A stretch of DNA of 5,909 nucleotides from Sulfurovum sp. (lineage in GTDB: Bacteria; Campylobacterota; Campylobacteria; Campylobacterales; Sulfurovaceae), in contig DQVY01000088.1 in NCBI GenBank assembly GCA_015661535.1, positions 1-5,909 on the forward strand. The letters run 5' to 3'. Of this stretch, positions 1-5,733 are shown in pieces (positions within the stretch are counted from its first letter, which is position 1; the number at the start of each line of letters is the position of its first letter). Both the position numbers and the translations under genes were made by a program. The notes beneath the pieces were generated by a model that saw only the letters and a list, made by a program, of their open reading frames with translations, was not told the origin of the DNA and ran no database searches.

Positions 1-564
1 ACAGGAAGCTCTATTATGCCACAAAAGAAAAACCCTGATATTCCAGAGCTGCTCCGTGGTAAGACAGGACGTGTGAATGGTAATCTCGTAGCACTGCTCA
101 CGGTGATGAAGGGGCTTCCTCTTGCTTACAATAAAGATATGCAGGAAGACAAAGAGGGTGTTTTTGATTCGGTGAGAACTGCAACCTTGTCTTTACAAGT
201 ATTGGAAGAGATGATAGCGGACATGACAGTGAATGTGCAAGAGATGGAAAAGGCTTGTATGATCGGTCATTTATCTGCTACTGACCTGGCTGATTATCTT
301 GTAAAAGAAGCAGGCCTTCCTTTCCGTGATGCCTATCATATTACAGGTAATGTTGTAAACCTGGCAGAAGAGAAAGGTTTGGATATCTCAGAACTTACTT
401 TAGATGATCTACAAAGTATTGATGCACATATAGGTGAAGGTGTGGTAGCACTCTTAGATAACCGCGCTTCAATGAATGCAAGAATTTCTGAGGGTGGTAC
501 GGCTACTGTGAGGACTTTAGAGCAGGTCGAGAGTTTGAAGGCTTGGCTTGACAATGCTAAATAG
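1..564 (+). CDS. argH: Argininosuccinate lyase, C-terminal part (5' end outside window)
   Basis: Last enzyme of arginine biosynthesis: splits argininosuccinate into arginine and fumarate in the cytoplasm as a homotetramer. The reading frame is open from base 1 and gives 187 residues, against about 460 for the family, so roughly the N-terminal 60% lies upstream. The visible part begins in the fumarase/aspartase superfamily signature (GSSIMPQKKNP, visible residues 2-12), the mobile loop that carries the catalytic serine. ArgH-typical segments follow: KDMQEDKE near residue 45, the ATDLADYLVKEAGLPFRDAYH region near 95-115, and GGTATVRTLEQV near the C-terminus. ATG at base 16 is an internal methionine of the signature, not a start. 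The gene ends on TAG and converges on the DsbA-like gene with only 15 bases between the stops; I see no clear terminator hairpin there, only T-rich sequence at 575-589. Identification is firm. Confidence 0.97.
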   Translation, partial: TGSSIMPQKKNPDIPELLRGKTGRVNGNLVALLTVMKGLPLAYNKDMQEDKEGVFDSVRTATLSLQVLEEMIADMTVNVQEMEKACMIGHLSATDLADYLVKEAGLPFRDAYHITGNVVNLAEEKGLDISELTLDDLQSIDAHIGEGVVALLDNRASMNARISEGGTATVRTLEQVESLKAWLDNAK

Positions 565-579
565 TAAACCTTGGCATTT

Positions 580-1182
580 TTATATTTTTAAGATCTCTTC
601 CAAGCTTTTATAGCCGCTGATGCATACCATATGTCCATCTGCATCTATTTTGACAGTGGAAGGAAATGCATTGGCTCCCATGGAGCGTGCTTTTGAAAAA
701 TCATGCTGCATAAGGAGTTCTGCCCGGTCACTTTGGTAGAAGGATGTAAACGCTTGTCTGTTTTGATGTACATAAGAAGTAAGGATATCTATAGAACTTA
801 TGTCAATGCCTTTGGTATAAAAGGCAGACTGTATAGTGCTATAGTACAGAAACGCTGCATCTTCTCCCCAGAGTTCTCTTATGGTTACAACTGCTTTACA
901 AGCGGGGTATGTATTGTAGTCAAAATGCTTAAGGTTAAGCAGTTTTGGATGAAAAGATTGTCCTGTTATTTGTTCTACTGCCTGCCAGTTCTTTTGGAGG
1001 TATCTTCGATTTTCTTCATTCCAGAGCATTTGTCCTGAAGTACGTAGTCCACCGAGCACAATACTACATGTGTACGCTTTGCTGTATGATTTCCGTAATG
1101 TTTCCATGACAGGGTGAAAACCCCAGCACCATGAACACATAGGGTCGATGACAAAAATGAGTTGTGTAGAAGGTGTAGACAT
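580..1182 (-). CDS. DsbA-family thioredoxin-fold oxidoreductase, cytoplasmic
   Basis: A 200-residue protein with a thioredoxin-like N-terminus (QLIFVIDPMCSWCWGFHPV, residues 7-25) whose C16-S-W-C19 is a CxxC redox motif. A long helical insertion follows, then the ANAFPST segment (171-176), where P174 is the expected cis-proline opposite the active site. This matches the DsbA-like thioredoxin domain family (PF01323: DsbA, FrnE, 2-hydroxychromene-2-carboxylate isomerase). No signal peptide or membrane segment is visible, so it is probably cytoplasmic, unlike classical DsbA. C95 in TYPACKAV is a further cysteine. I chose ATG at 1182: the frame can be extended to an ATG at 1290, but the extra 36 residues lie inside selO and look unlike a thioredoxin fold. 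The start follows the selO stop by 10 bases, with only a weak purine stretch (AAAAGA) as ribosome binding site, so it is likely co-transcribed with selO. The substrate is unknown; thiol-disulfide exchange is inferred from the family. Confidence 0.85.
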   Translation of the reverse strand: MSTPSTQLIFVIDPMCSWCWGFHPVMETLRKSYSKAYTCSIVLGGLRTSGQMLWNEENRRYLQKNWQAVEQITGQSFHPKLLNLKHFDYNTYPACKAVVTIRELWGEDAAFLYYSTIQSAFYTKGIDISSIDILTSYVHQNRQAFTSFYQSDRAELLMQHDFSKARSMGANAFPSTVKIDADGHMVCISGYKSLEEILKI

Positions 1183-1192
1183 CAATGATCTT

Positions 1193-2632
1193 TTAAGATG
1201 AACAGGAAAGTGTGATATTTTTATGTTCTTCAGGGGTCTCAGCTGCAAAATGTTCAAACTCTGGCAGTTCATCATAGGGATGGTTTGCAATATGTAACAA
1301 TGTCTCTACCATAGAAAAATCCCCACGTTCGGCTAAGGTAATGGCATGTTGGAGCATGTGGTTTTTTAAGACATATTTGGGGTTGGTTTGAAGCATAGCT
1401 TCCTGACGTTCTCTTTGTGTACGTGATTCTTTTTTCAGACGGGAATCATATAGGTCAAGCCATTTATCAAAAGGGACAGGGTTCATTGCAAGTTCAAAAA
1501 TAGGCATCCTATCTCCATTATAACGACTTAATGTTCTAAAGAAAAGGGTATGGTCTATGTAGGCATCCTGCAGGGTACCTACAAGAGAGGTGATAAGTTG
1601 CATGTCGTCTTCCTGCTTTAATTGCAAGCCCAACTTTTGACACATTACATCTATGTACGCATTGGGATAGATATGATCACCATAGTCATCGAGTTTTTTT
1701 TGCATTCTCTTTGTGTCGATGAGAGAGGCGAGTGCTTTAGAGAGCATGGTGAGGTTCCAGTAGGCAATATTTGGTTGTTCACCATAGGCATAACGACCTG
1801 CCAGGTCTGTCTTGTTACAGACAAAGCCAAAGTCAAAATCATCTAACATAGCAAAGGGTCCATAGTCTATGGTCAGGCCGATGATGGACATGTTGTCTGT
1901 ATTCATCACACCATGGCAGAAGCCTATGCCCTGCCATTGGGCTATAAGTTTTGCAGTCCGTTCCAATACTTCTTCAAAAAATTTAAAATAGCGATCTTCA
2001 TCTCCTGTTAAATGAGGATAAGACTCCTGGATTACATACTCAGCAAGTGCTTTTAGTTTGTCATACTCTTTGAAGTAGTGGAAGTACTCAAAGGTACCAA
2101 AACGTACCCAAGAGGGTGACATGCGCATGACAATGGCAGCACGTTCTATGCGGTTTCGCAAGAGCTTTGTTTGTGACCCTATAATACCAAGTGCACGGCT
2201 AGTAGGGATGCCAAGGTGGTGCATGGCTTCAGACATAAGATACTCACGTATGGAGGAGGGGATAGCAGCACGTCCGTCTGCCATACGGGAATAGCGTGTC
2301 TCCCCACTCCCTTTGGTTTGAAGATGCCAGCCATCTACACTTCCTAAATTATGGGCTCTTCCATCTCCCAAACGTCCGGCATTATGGCTAAACTGATGTC
2401 CGGAGTAGCACATGGCAAAATGACGTACATCTTTAGGTCTGTAGGTACCATTGAGCAAGGCAACAAAACTGGGATCTTCAGCACAGTTTTTATCAAGACC
2501 AATAAGCGATGCAGCATTGGGATTGAAAGAGATAAGGTAGGGATCATCAAGCGGTATGGGGTTGGTAATATCATAAAACTCACTATCGAGAGAGAGATAG
2601 GTATTTTCAAAGCTAAGGTTATTAAGTGTCAT
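1193..2632 (-). CDS. selO: Protein adenylyltransferase SelO (YdiU/UPF0061 pseudokinase)
   Basis: SelO transfers AMP from ATP to Ser/Thr/Tyr of target proteins, including redox proteins such as glutaredoxin in E. coli. The 479-residue length matches the family (about 480). Family motifs in order: GRLGDGRA (86-93), LQTKGSGETRYSRMADGRA (104-122), SSIREYLMSEAMHHLGIPTS (126-145), HGVMNTDNMSI (240-250) and LTIDYGPFAMLDD (253-265). By alignment to Pseudomonas SelO from memory, the ATP and metal ligands are kept: K107, E130, R170, R177, D246, N247, D256. C272 in the activation loop and C477 in the terminal SCSS correspond to the E. coli disulfide pair; C477 occupies the selenocysteine position of animal SELENOO. 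ATG at 2632 is the first possible start, because an in-frame TAA lies four codons upstream; no Shine-Dalgarno sequence is seen. It is probably first in an operon with the DsbA-like gene and divergent from the OsmC gene. Confidence 0.96.
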   Translation of the reverse strand: MTLNNLSFENTYLSLDSEFYDITNPIPLDDPYLISFNPNAASLIGLDKNCAEDPSFVALLNGTYRPKDVRHFAMCYSGHQFSHNAGRLGDGRAHNLGSVDGWHLQTKGSGETRYSRMADGRAAIPSSIREYLMSEAMHHLGIPTSRALGIIGSQTKLLRNRIERAAIVMRMSPSWVRFGTFEYFHYFKEYDKLKALAEYVIQESYPHLTGDEDRYFKFFEEVLERTAKLIAQWQGIGFCHGVMNTDNMSIIGLTIDYGPFAMLDDFDFGFVCNKTDLAGRYAYGEQPNIAYWNLTMLSKALASLIDTKRMQKKLDDYGDHIYPNAYIDVMCQKLGLQLKQEDDMQLITSLVGTLQDAYIDHTLFFRTLSRYNGDRMPIFELAMNPVPFDKWLDLYDSRLKKESRTQRERQEAMLQTNPKYVLKNHMLQHAITLAERGDFSMVETLLHIANHPYDELPEFEHFAAETPEEHKNITLSCSS

Positions 2633-2695
2633 AAAGAGGTTTTACATGCTTTGTACTTAAATTAAGGTAAGTTCAAAAGTAAAATGATACCTCAG

Positions 2696-2709
2696 ATAGT
2701 GTACACTAT
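2696..2709. promoter_or_regulatory. Perfect 14-bp palindrome in selO/osmC divergent intergenic region
   Basis: ATAGTGTACACTAT reads identically on both strands and sits in the 101-base gap between the selO and OsmC-gene starts, 24 bases before the preferred OsmC start. TACACT at 2702-2707 could serve as a -10 box for the plus-strand gene, which would place the palindrome over the promoter; on the minus strand TATCAT at about 2683-2688 could be the selO -10. The symmetry and position suggest an operator for a dimeric regulator controlling one or both genes, but no regulator is encoded in the window and I do not recognise the site as a known box. Confidence 0.45.
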
Positions 2710-2721
2710 GCCAAATTAATA

Positions 2722-2727
2722 TTAGGA
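2722..2727 (+). promoter_or_regulatory. Ribosome binding site deciding the OsmC start
   Basis: TTAGGA abuts the first ATG (2728) with no spacing, which would not work well, but lies 6 bases before the second in-frame ATG (2734). This favours initiation at 2734. Confidence 0.65.
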
Positions 2728-2733
2728 ATGAAC

Positions 2734-3195
2734 ATGAATGTATCGGTAGAGTATTTGGGCAATAAAACATTTAAAGCAAATACATTGAAGTCAAGTTATA
2801 CCCTTGACTGTAAAGAGATCACCCCTGTAGAATATTTTGCTACAGGTATCATTGCATGTACAGGGATAGACCTTGTCATGATGGCTGAGAAGGATGGCTT
2901 TGAAGTAACAAACTATGCGGTAAAAGCTGAGATAGAACGTACAGAATCTGTGCCTATGAAATTTGCTGCTATGCATATTATCTACACTTTTGATGGTGCC
3001 TTTGATGCAACAAAAGCAAAACGTTATATTGGGGCTTCTTTAGAGAGTTACTGTACGACAGTGAACTCCATTCGTGATTCTGTAAAAGTAACGTATACAA
3101 TTGTGCATAATGGTGAGACCATCACTGAAAATGAACCTCTTGTTTCTATGAATATAGCACTTGAAGACGGTTTTGGCGGAGCATGTTGTTCTTAA
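2734..3195 (+). CDS. OsmC/Ohr-family protein (thiol peroxidase-like)
   Basis: A 153-residue protein with the OsmC fold pattern: an N-terminal beta strand region, a central helix with the first cysteine (ATGIIACTGIDLVMMAEKDG, residues 36-55), a V-x-AEIERTE strand, and a second cysteine in the helix ESYCTTVNSI (104-113). With the start at 2734 the pair is C42 and C107, the two positions that act as peroxidatic and resolving cysteines in OsmC/Ohr hydroperoxide reductases. The order and spacing fit the YhfA-like OsmC branch better than Ohr, but I cannot assign the subtype. An ATG two codons upstream (2728) is possible, though the ribosome binding site favours 2734. The protein ends in GGACCS, an unusual vicinal cysteine pair. 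It is transcribed divergently from selO, and its stop overlaps that of the next gene on the opposite strand. Reduction of organic hydroperoxides is inferred from the family; some members have other roles. Confidence 0.88.
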   Translation: MNVSVEYLGNKTFKANTLKSSYTLDCKEITPVEYFATGIIACTGIDLVMMAEKDGFEVTNYAVKAEIERTESVPMKFAAMHIIYTFDGAFDATKAKRYIGASLESYCTTVNSIRDSVKVTYTIVHNGETITENEPLVSMNIALEDGFGGACCS

Positions 3196-3392
3196 TCAGT
3201 TTTTTCTTTTAGCTTGGATATAAGTGTCGAGAGACGCTTTGCTCTGACTTCCTTACCTTTGATGTTTGCTATGAAATGATGTTTGCAGGCATAACATGAA
3301 CTGAGGCATTTTTTGACGACAATCGTGTCGTCAGGAAAGGCTTTGTTCAACTTGTTTATTTTCGTAAATTTCTTACATATTTTTATCTTCAT
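3192..3392 (-). CDS. Small four-cysteine protein, DUF1450/YuzB-like
   Basis: A 66-residue, lysine-rich basic protein with C6 near the N-terminus and a C29-LSS-C33-YA-C36 cluster, followed by HHFIANIKGKEVRAKR and a short C-terminal helix. The layout (N-terminal Cys, then a Val-rich strand, CLSxCxxC, then a 'F-x-x-x-x-x-G' strand) resembles the DUF1450 (YuzB) family of small thioredoxin-fold proteins, whose members carry CLSYCxxC followed by FALVNG. Four cysteines could bind a [2Fe-2S] cluster or zinc, but this is inference. The ATG at 3392 is bounded by an in-frame TAG two codons upstream; no Shine-Dalgarno is visible. Its TAA shares the sequence TTAA (3192-3195) with the stop of the convergent OsmC gene. 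It is likely real because of the conserved cysteine pattern and because it fills an otherwise empty gap. Function unknown. Confidence 0.75.
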   Translation of the reverse strand: MKIKICKKFTKINKLNKAFPDDTIVVKKCLSSCYACKHHFIANIKGKEVRAKRLSTLISKLKEKTD

Positions 3393-3402
3393 AGTCTACT
3401 AT
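3391..3402. promoter_or_regulatory. Inverted repeat ATAGT-CT-ACTAT
   Basis: Five-base arms with a 2-base spacer lie between the start of the small cysteine gene (overlapping its ATG) and the -10 box of the ABC-F gene. The arms are the same as the outer five bases of the 14-bp palindrome at 2696-2709 (spacer 4 there). This may be a related operator or chance in AT-rich DNA. Confidence 0.25.
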
Positions 3403-3408
3403 AGCATA

Positions 3409-3421
3409 TTTAGATATAATC
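3409..3421 (+). promoter_or_regulatory. -10 promoter element of ABC-F gene
   Basis: TTTAGATATAATC contains a perfect TATAAT (3415-3420) 35 bases before the ABC-F ATG. No -35 hexamer is recognisable, which is normal for Campylobacterota sigma-70 promoters. The same 13-mer with one mismatch precedes pheS. A weak ribosome binding site (TGGA, 3444-3447) lies 8 bases before the ATG. Confidence 0.7.
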
Positions 3422-3455
3422 CCAAAAAAATTACAACTACAGATGGAATACTACT

Positions 3456-5294
3456 ATGATACAACTTACCAATCTTTTCAAGGGCTTCGGCGGACAAACA
3501 CTTTTTCATGATGTAAACTTTAAGATGCAGGCACAGCAAAAAATAGGTTTTGTCGGGCGGAACGGTTCTGGGAAATCTACACTTTTTAAAATGATACTGG
3601 GTGAGGAGAGTGTGGATAGCGGGTCTATAAGTATCCCTAAAAATTATCGTATTGGTACTTTAAAACAGCACTTGGTATTTACAGAACCTACTGTGCGAGA
3701 AGAGTGTGCTCTGGTCTTGCCCGAAGATGAGCAGTGGAATTTTTATAAAATAGAAAAACTGCTCTTTGGACTTGGGTTCTCTGAGGCAGACTTAGACAAA
3801 GACCCCTTAAGTTTTTCCGGTGGGTACCAGATACGTATTAACCTGGTAAAACTGTTGGCAACCGAGCCAAATATGTTGCTACTGGATGAACCGACAAACT
3901 ACCTCGATATTATCTCTCTTAGATGGTTAAAGGGGTTTATACGTGAATTTGACGGTGAAGTCATACTCATTACACACGATAGAGACTTTATGGATTCAGT
4001 GACTACACATACCATGGGAGTACAGCGCAAGGGCTTGCATTTGGTGAGTGGCGACAGTTATAAGTACTATGGTACGCTGGAACTTGCAGATGAAACTTAC
4101 GAAAAAACCAAAGCCAATCAGGACAAAAAACGTAAAGAACTTGAAGAGTTTGTGGCACGTAATAAAGCCAGAGCCTCAACAGCTGCACTGGCGCAGTCAA
4201 AACAAAAAGAGCTTGACAAGATGGAAGAGATGGATGATCTGGCAACAGACACAAATCTCTCTTTTAAATTTAACTATAAAGAAACCCCTGCCAAGATACT
4301 TTTTCGTGCCAAAGAATTGGGTTTTGGATATAAGCCGGAGGAGCCATTGTTCCAAAATATTACTTTTGCAATGGAACGTGGTAAAAGACTTGCGATCATT
4401 GGTAAAAATGGTAAAGGTAAGTCAACATTGCTGAACTACATTGCGGGTGAACTGGGAGAACAGCAGGGAAGCATTGAGTTTCATCCTTCAACTGTCTTTG
4501 CCCACTTTGGACAGACAAATATTGAAAGACTGAATATCAAAAATACGATTGTAGAAGAGATCGCTTCTATGAGCAAAGAGATAGGTATCCCCCAGGCACG
4601 TAATATTGCCGGGCGGATGATGTTCTCTGGAGAACTTGGTGATAAAAAGATCGATGTACTTTCCGGTGGAGAGCGCAGCAGGGTCATGTTGGGAAAAATC
4701 ATTGCAACACCTGCAAACTGTTTGTTCCTTGATGAACCTACTAACCACCTGGATATGCAGTCCATCGATGCACTTGCAGATGCCATAGATACCTTTGAAG
4801 GCTCACTGATCATGGTGACACACTCGGAAATGCTTTTACACAGACTGGCAGATGCACTTATTATTTTCCACAAGGGTGGGGCAGAGTACTTTGATGGAAC
4901 GTACGCAGACTTTTTAGAGAAGATAGGCTGGGAAGAGGAAGAGGGGAATGTCAAAGCTAAAAAGAAAAAGCCAAAGATTGACTATAAAGAGCGTAAAAAA
5001 TTACGCAAAGCGGTGACAAAAGAGCGTAATGAAGAGCGCAAACCCTACACCAAAGAGATCAAAGAGTGTGAAGAGAAGATAGAGAAGCTTGAAGCTGAGA
5101 TGGCTGTGAAAAATGAAGCATTAACGGAAGCATCCAACAAAGGTGACAATGATGCCATTATGGAGATGTCCAAAGAGGTTGGTTTGGTACAGCAGGAGAT
5201 AGATGCACTGTTTGAACGTTTGGAAATTGCTTCTGAAATAAATGAAGAGATTGTAGAAAAATACGAGTTAAAACTGCAGGAGATCGATGCGTAA
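3456..5294 (+). CDS. ABC-F family ATPase (ribosome-associated, Uup/YheS-like)
   Basis: A 612-residue soluble protein with two ABC ATPase domains in tandem and no membrane segments, the ABC-F layout; such proteins bind the ribosomal E site and act on translation rather than transport. Domain 1: Walker A GRNGSGKST (34-42), signature SFSGG (119-123), Walker B MLLLDE (140-145), H-loop H174. The linker (about 207-275) is charged and helical, including FVARNKARASTAALAQSKQ, as in the P-site tRNA interaction motif. Domain 2: Walker A GKNGKGKST (316-324), signature LSGGE (402-406), Walker B CLFLDE (422-427), H-loop H456. The glutamates E145 and E427 are both present, so both sites should hydrolyse ATP. 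Residues 500-612 form a basic stretch (AKKKKPK) and a Glu/Lys-rich coiled coil, as in the C-terminal extension of Uup and YheS. Only 85 residues separate Walker A from the signature in domain 1, so the EttA 'arm' is probably absent. The second H-loop reads THSEM instead of the usual SHDR. Subfamily uncertain; there is no evidence for antibiotic resistance. Confidence 0.93.
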   Translation: MIQLTNLFKGFGGQTLFHDVNFKMQAQQKIGFVGRNGSGKSTLFKMILGEESVDSGSISIPKNYRIGTLKQHLVFTEPTVREECALVLPEDEQWNFYKIEKLLFGLGFSEADLDKDPLSFSGGYQIRINLVKLLATEPNMLLLDEPTNYLDIISLRWLKGFIREFDGEVILITHDRDFMDSVTTHTMGVQRKGLHLVSGDSYKYYGTLELADETYEKTKANQDKKRKELEEFVARNKARASTAALAQSKQKELDKMEEMDDLATDTNLSFKFNYKETPAKILFRAKELGFGYKPEEPLFQNITFAMERGKRLAIIGKNGKGKSTLLNYIAGELGEQQGSIEFHPSTVFAHFGQTNIERLNIKNTIVEEIASMSKEIGIPQARNIAGRMMFSGELGDKKIDVLSGGERSRVMLGKIIATPANCLFLDEPTNHLDMQSIDALADAIDTFEGSLIMVTHSEMLLHRLADALIIFHKGGAEYFDGTYADFLEKIGWEEEEGNVKAKKKKPKIDYKERKKLRKAVTKERNEERKPYTKEIKECEEKIEKLEAEMAVKNEALTEASNKGDNDAIMEMSKEVGLVQQEIDALFERLEIASEINEEIVEKYELKLQEIDA

Positions 5295-5304
5295 TTAGAC
5301 TGCA

Positions 5305-5331
5305 CTCGTTCCGCAGCTGGAGCTGTGGAAT
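5305..5331. repeat. Hairpin, possible terminator or dispersed REP-like repeat
   Basis: Bases 5309-5330 form a stem of 8-10 pairs (TTCCGCAGCT pairing with AGCTGTGGAA, one G-U pair), preceded by CTCG and followed by T. It lies 15 bases after the ABC-F stop, in the 53-base gap to the convergent HIT gene. Neither side has a T-tract, so it is not a canonical intrinsic terminator, although it could stop or protect transcripts from both genes. The frame CTCGTTCC...GGAAT resembles a dispersed hairpin repeat I recall from several bacterial genomes; this is from memory and unverified. Confidence 0.45.
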
Positions 5332-5347
5332 TAGTAAATGTGCTATG

Positions 5348-5701
5348 TTATAAACTCTTATGATTGTCCTCGTGTGAGTGGTCCCAAGGGATCTTCGCGC
5401 CTCCTACCATATGAAAATGCAAATGTCCTACCTCTTGTCCTCCATCTTCACCGTTATTGGTAATGAGTCTGTACCCTGTCTTATCCACACCAACTTTGTT
5501 AGCTACTTCTTGCATGAAAGTGGTCATACCCGCCATCGTTTCAGGACTGACATCTTGAAAACAGTCTACATGCTGCTTAGGAATGATAAGTACGTGAATA
5601 GGTGCTTTCGGGTAAAGGTCATGGAAAGCTAAAAAATGTTCGCTTTCATGAACGGTATTATTCGGAATTTCTTTGTTTACGATTTTGCAAAATATGCACA
5701 T
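5348..5701 (-). CDS. HIT-family protein (HinT-like purine nucleoside phosphoramidase)
   Basis: A 117-residue histidine-triad protein. The hallmark HLHFHMV (residues 93-99) carries the three histidines H93, H95 and H97, with H95 or H97 the expected nucleophile region for hydrolysis of nucleoside 5'-phosphoramidates and aminoacyl-AMP. MCIFCKIVNKEIP at the N-terminus supplies the CxxC (C2, C5) that binds zinc in many bacterial HIT proteins, and PIHVLIIPKQHV (35-46) is the conserved core strand. The length matches HinT. The C-terminus WDHSHEDNHKSL is unusually rich in histidine. I chose ATG at 5701: AAGGA (5709-5713 read on the minus strand) lies 7 bases upstream, whereas the longer ATG at 5734 would add 11 residues that fall across the promoter. 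It is divergent from pheS, a neighbour arrangement also recalled from Campylobacter, and consistent with HinT acting on aminoacyl-adenylates from tRNA synthetases. Confidence 0.94.
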   Translation of the reverse strand: MCIFCKIVNKEIPNNTVHESEHFLAFHDLYPKAPIHVLIIPKQHVDCFQDVSPETMAGMTTFMQEVANKVGVDKTGYRLITNNGEDGGQEVGHLHFHMVGGAKIPWDHSHEDNHKSL

Positions 5702-5708
5702 AGTATAG

Positions 5709-5713
5709 TCCTT
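5709..5713 (-). promoter_or_regulatory. Ribosome binding site of the HIT gene
   Basis: AAGGA on the minus strand, 7 bases before the ATG at 5701. It is the strongest Shine-Dalgarno in the window and decides between the two in-frame starts. Confidence 0.75.
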
Positions 5714-5733
5714 AAGTGTTAGTTTATAGTTCA

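Noticed and set aside
565..589. Possible terminator between argH and the DsbA-like gene
   Set aside because: T-rich sequence (CATTTTTATATTTTT) is present but no convincing stem precedes it; the CTTGG/CCAAG pairing needs a loop of over 25 bases.
703..1038. 111-codon open frame on the plus strand
   Set aside because: Antisense shadow of the DsbA-like gene, with no ribosome binding site or recognisable domain.
1183..1290. 36-residue N-terminal extension of the DsbA-like protein inside selO
   Set aside because: It overlaps the conserved SelO C-terminus in another frame and has no thioredoxin-fold character; the fold begins right after the ATG at 1182.
4048..4434. 128-codon open frame on the plus strand
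   Set aside because: Shifted frame inside the ABC-F gene, with a Lys/Trp-rich composition and no recognisable motif; the ABC-F frame continues without interruption through it, so it is not a frameshift either.
4481..4954. 157-codon open frame on the minus strand
   Set aside because: It lies wholly inside the second ATPase domain of the ABC-F gene, is serine-rich and low in complexity as antisense shadows are, and shows no family motif.
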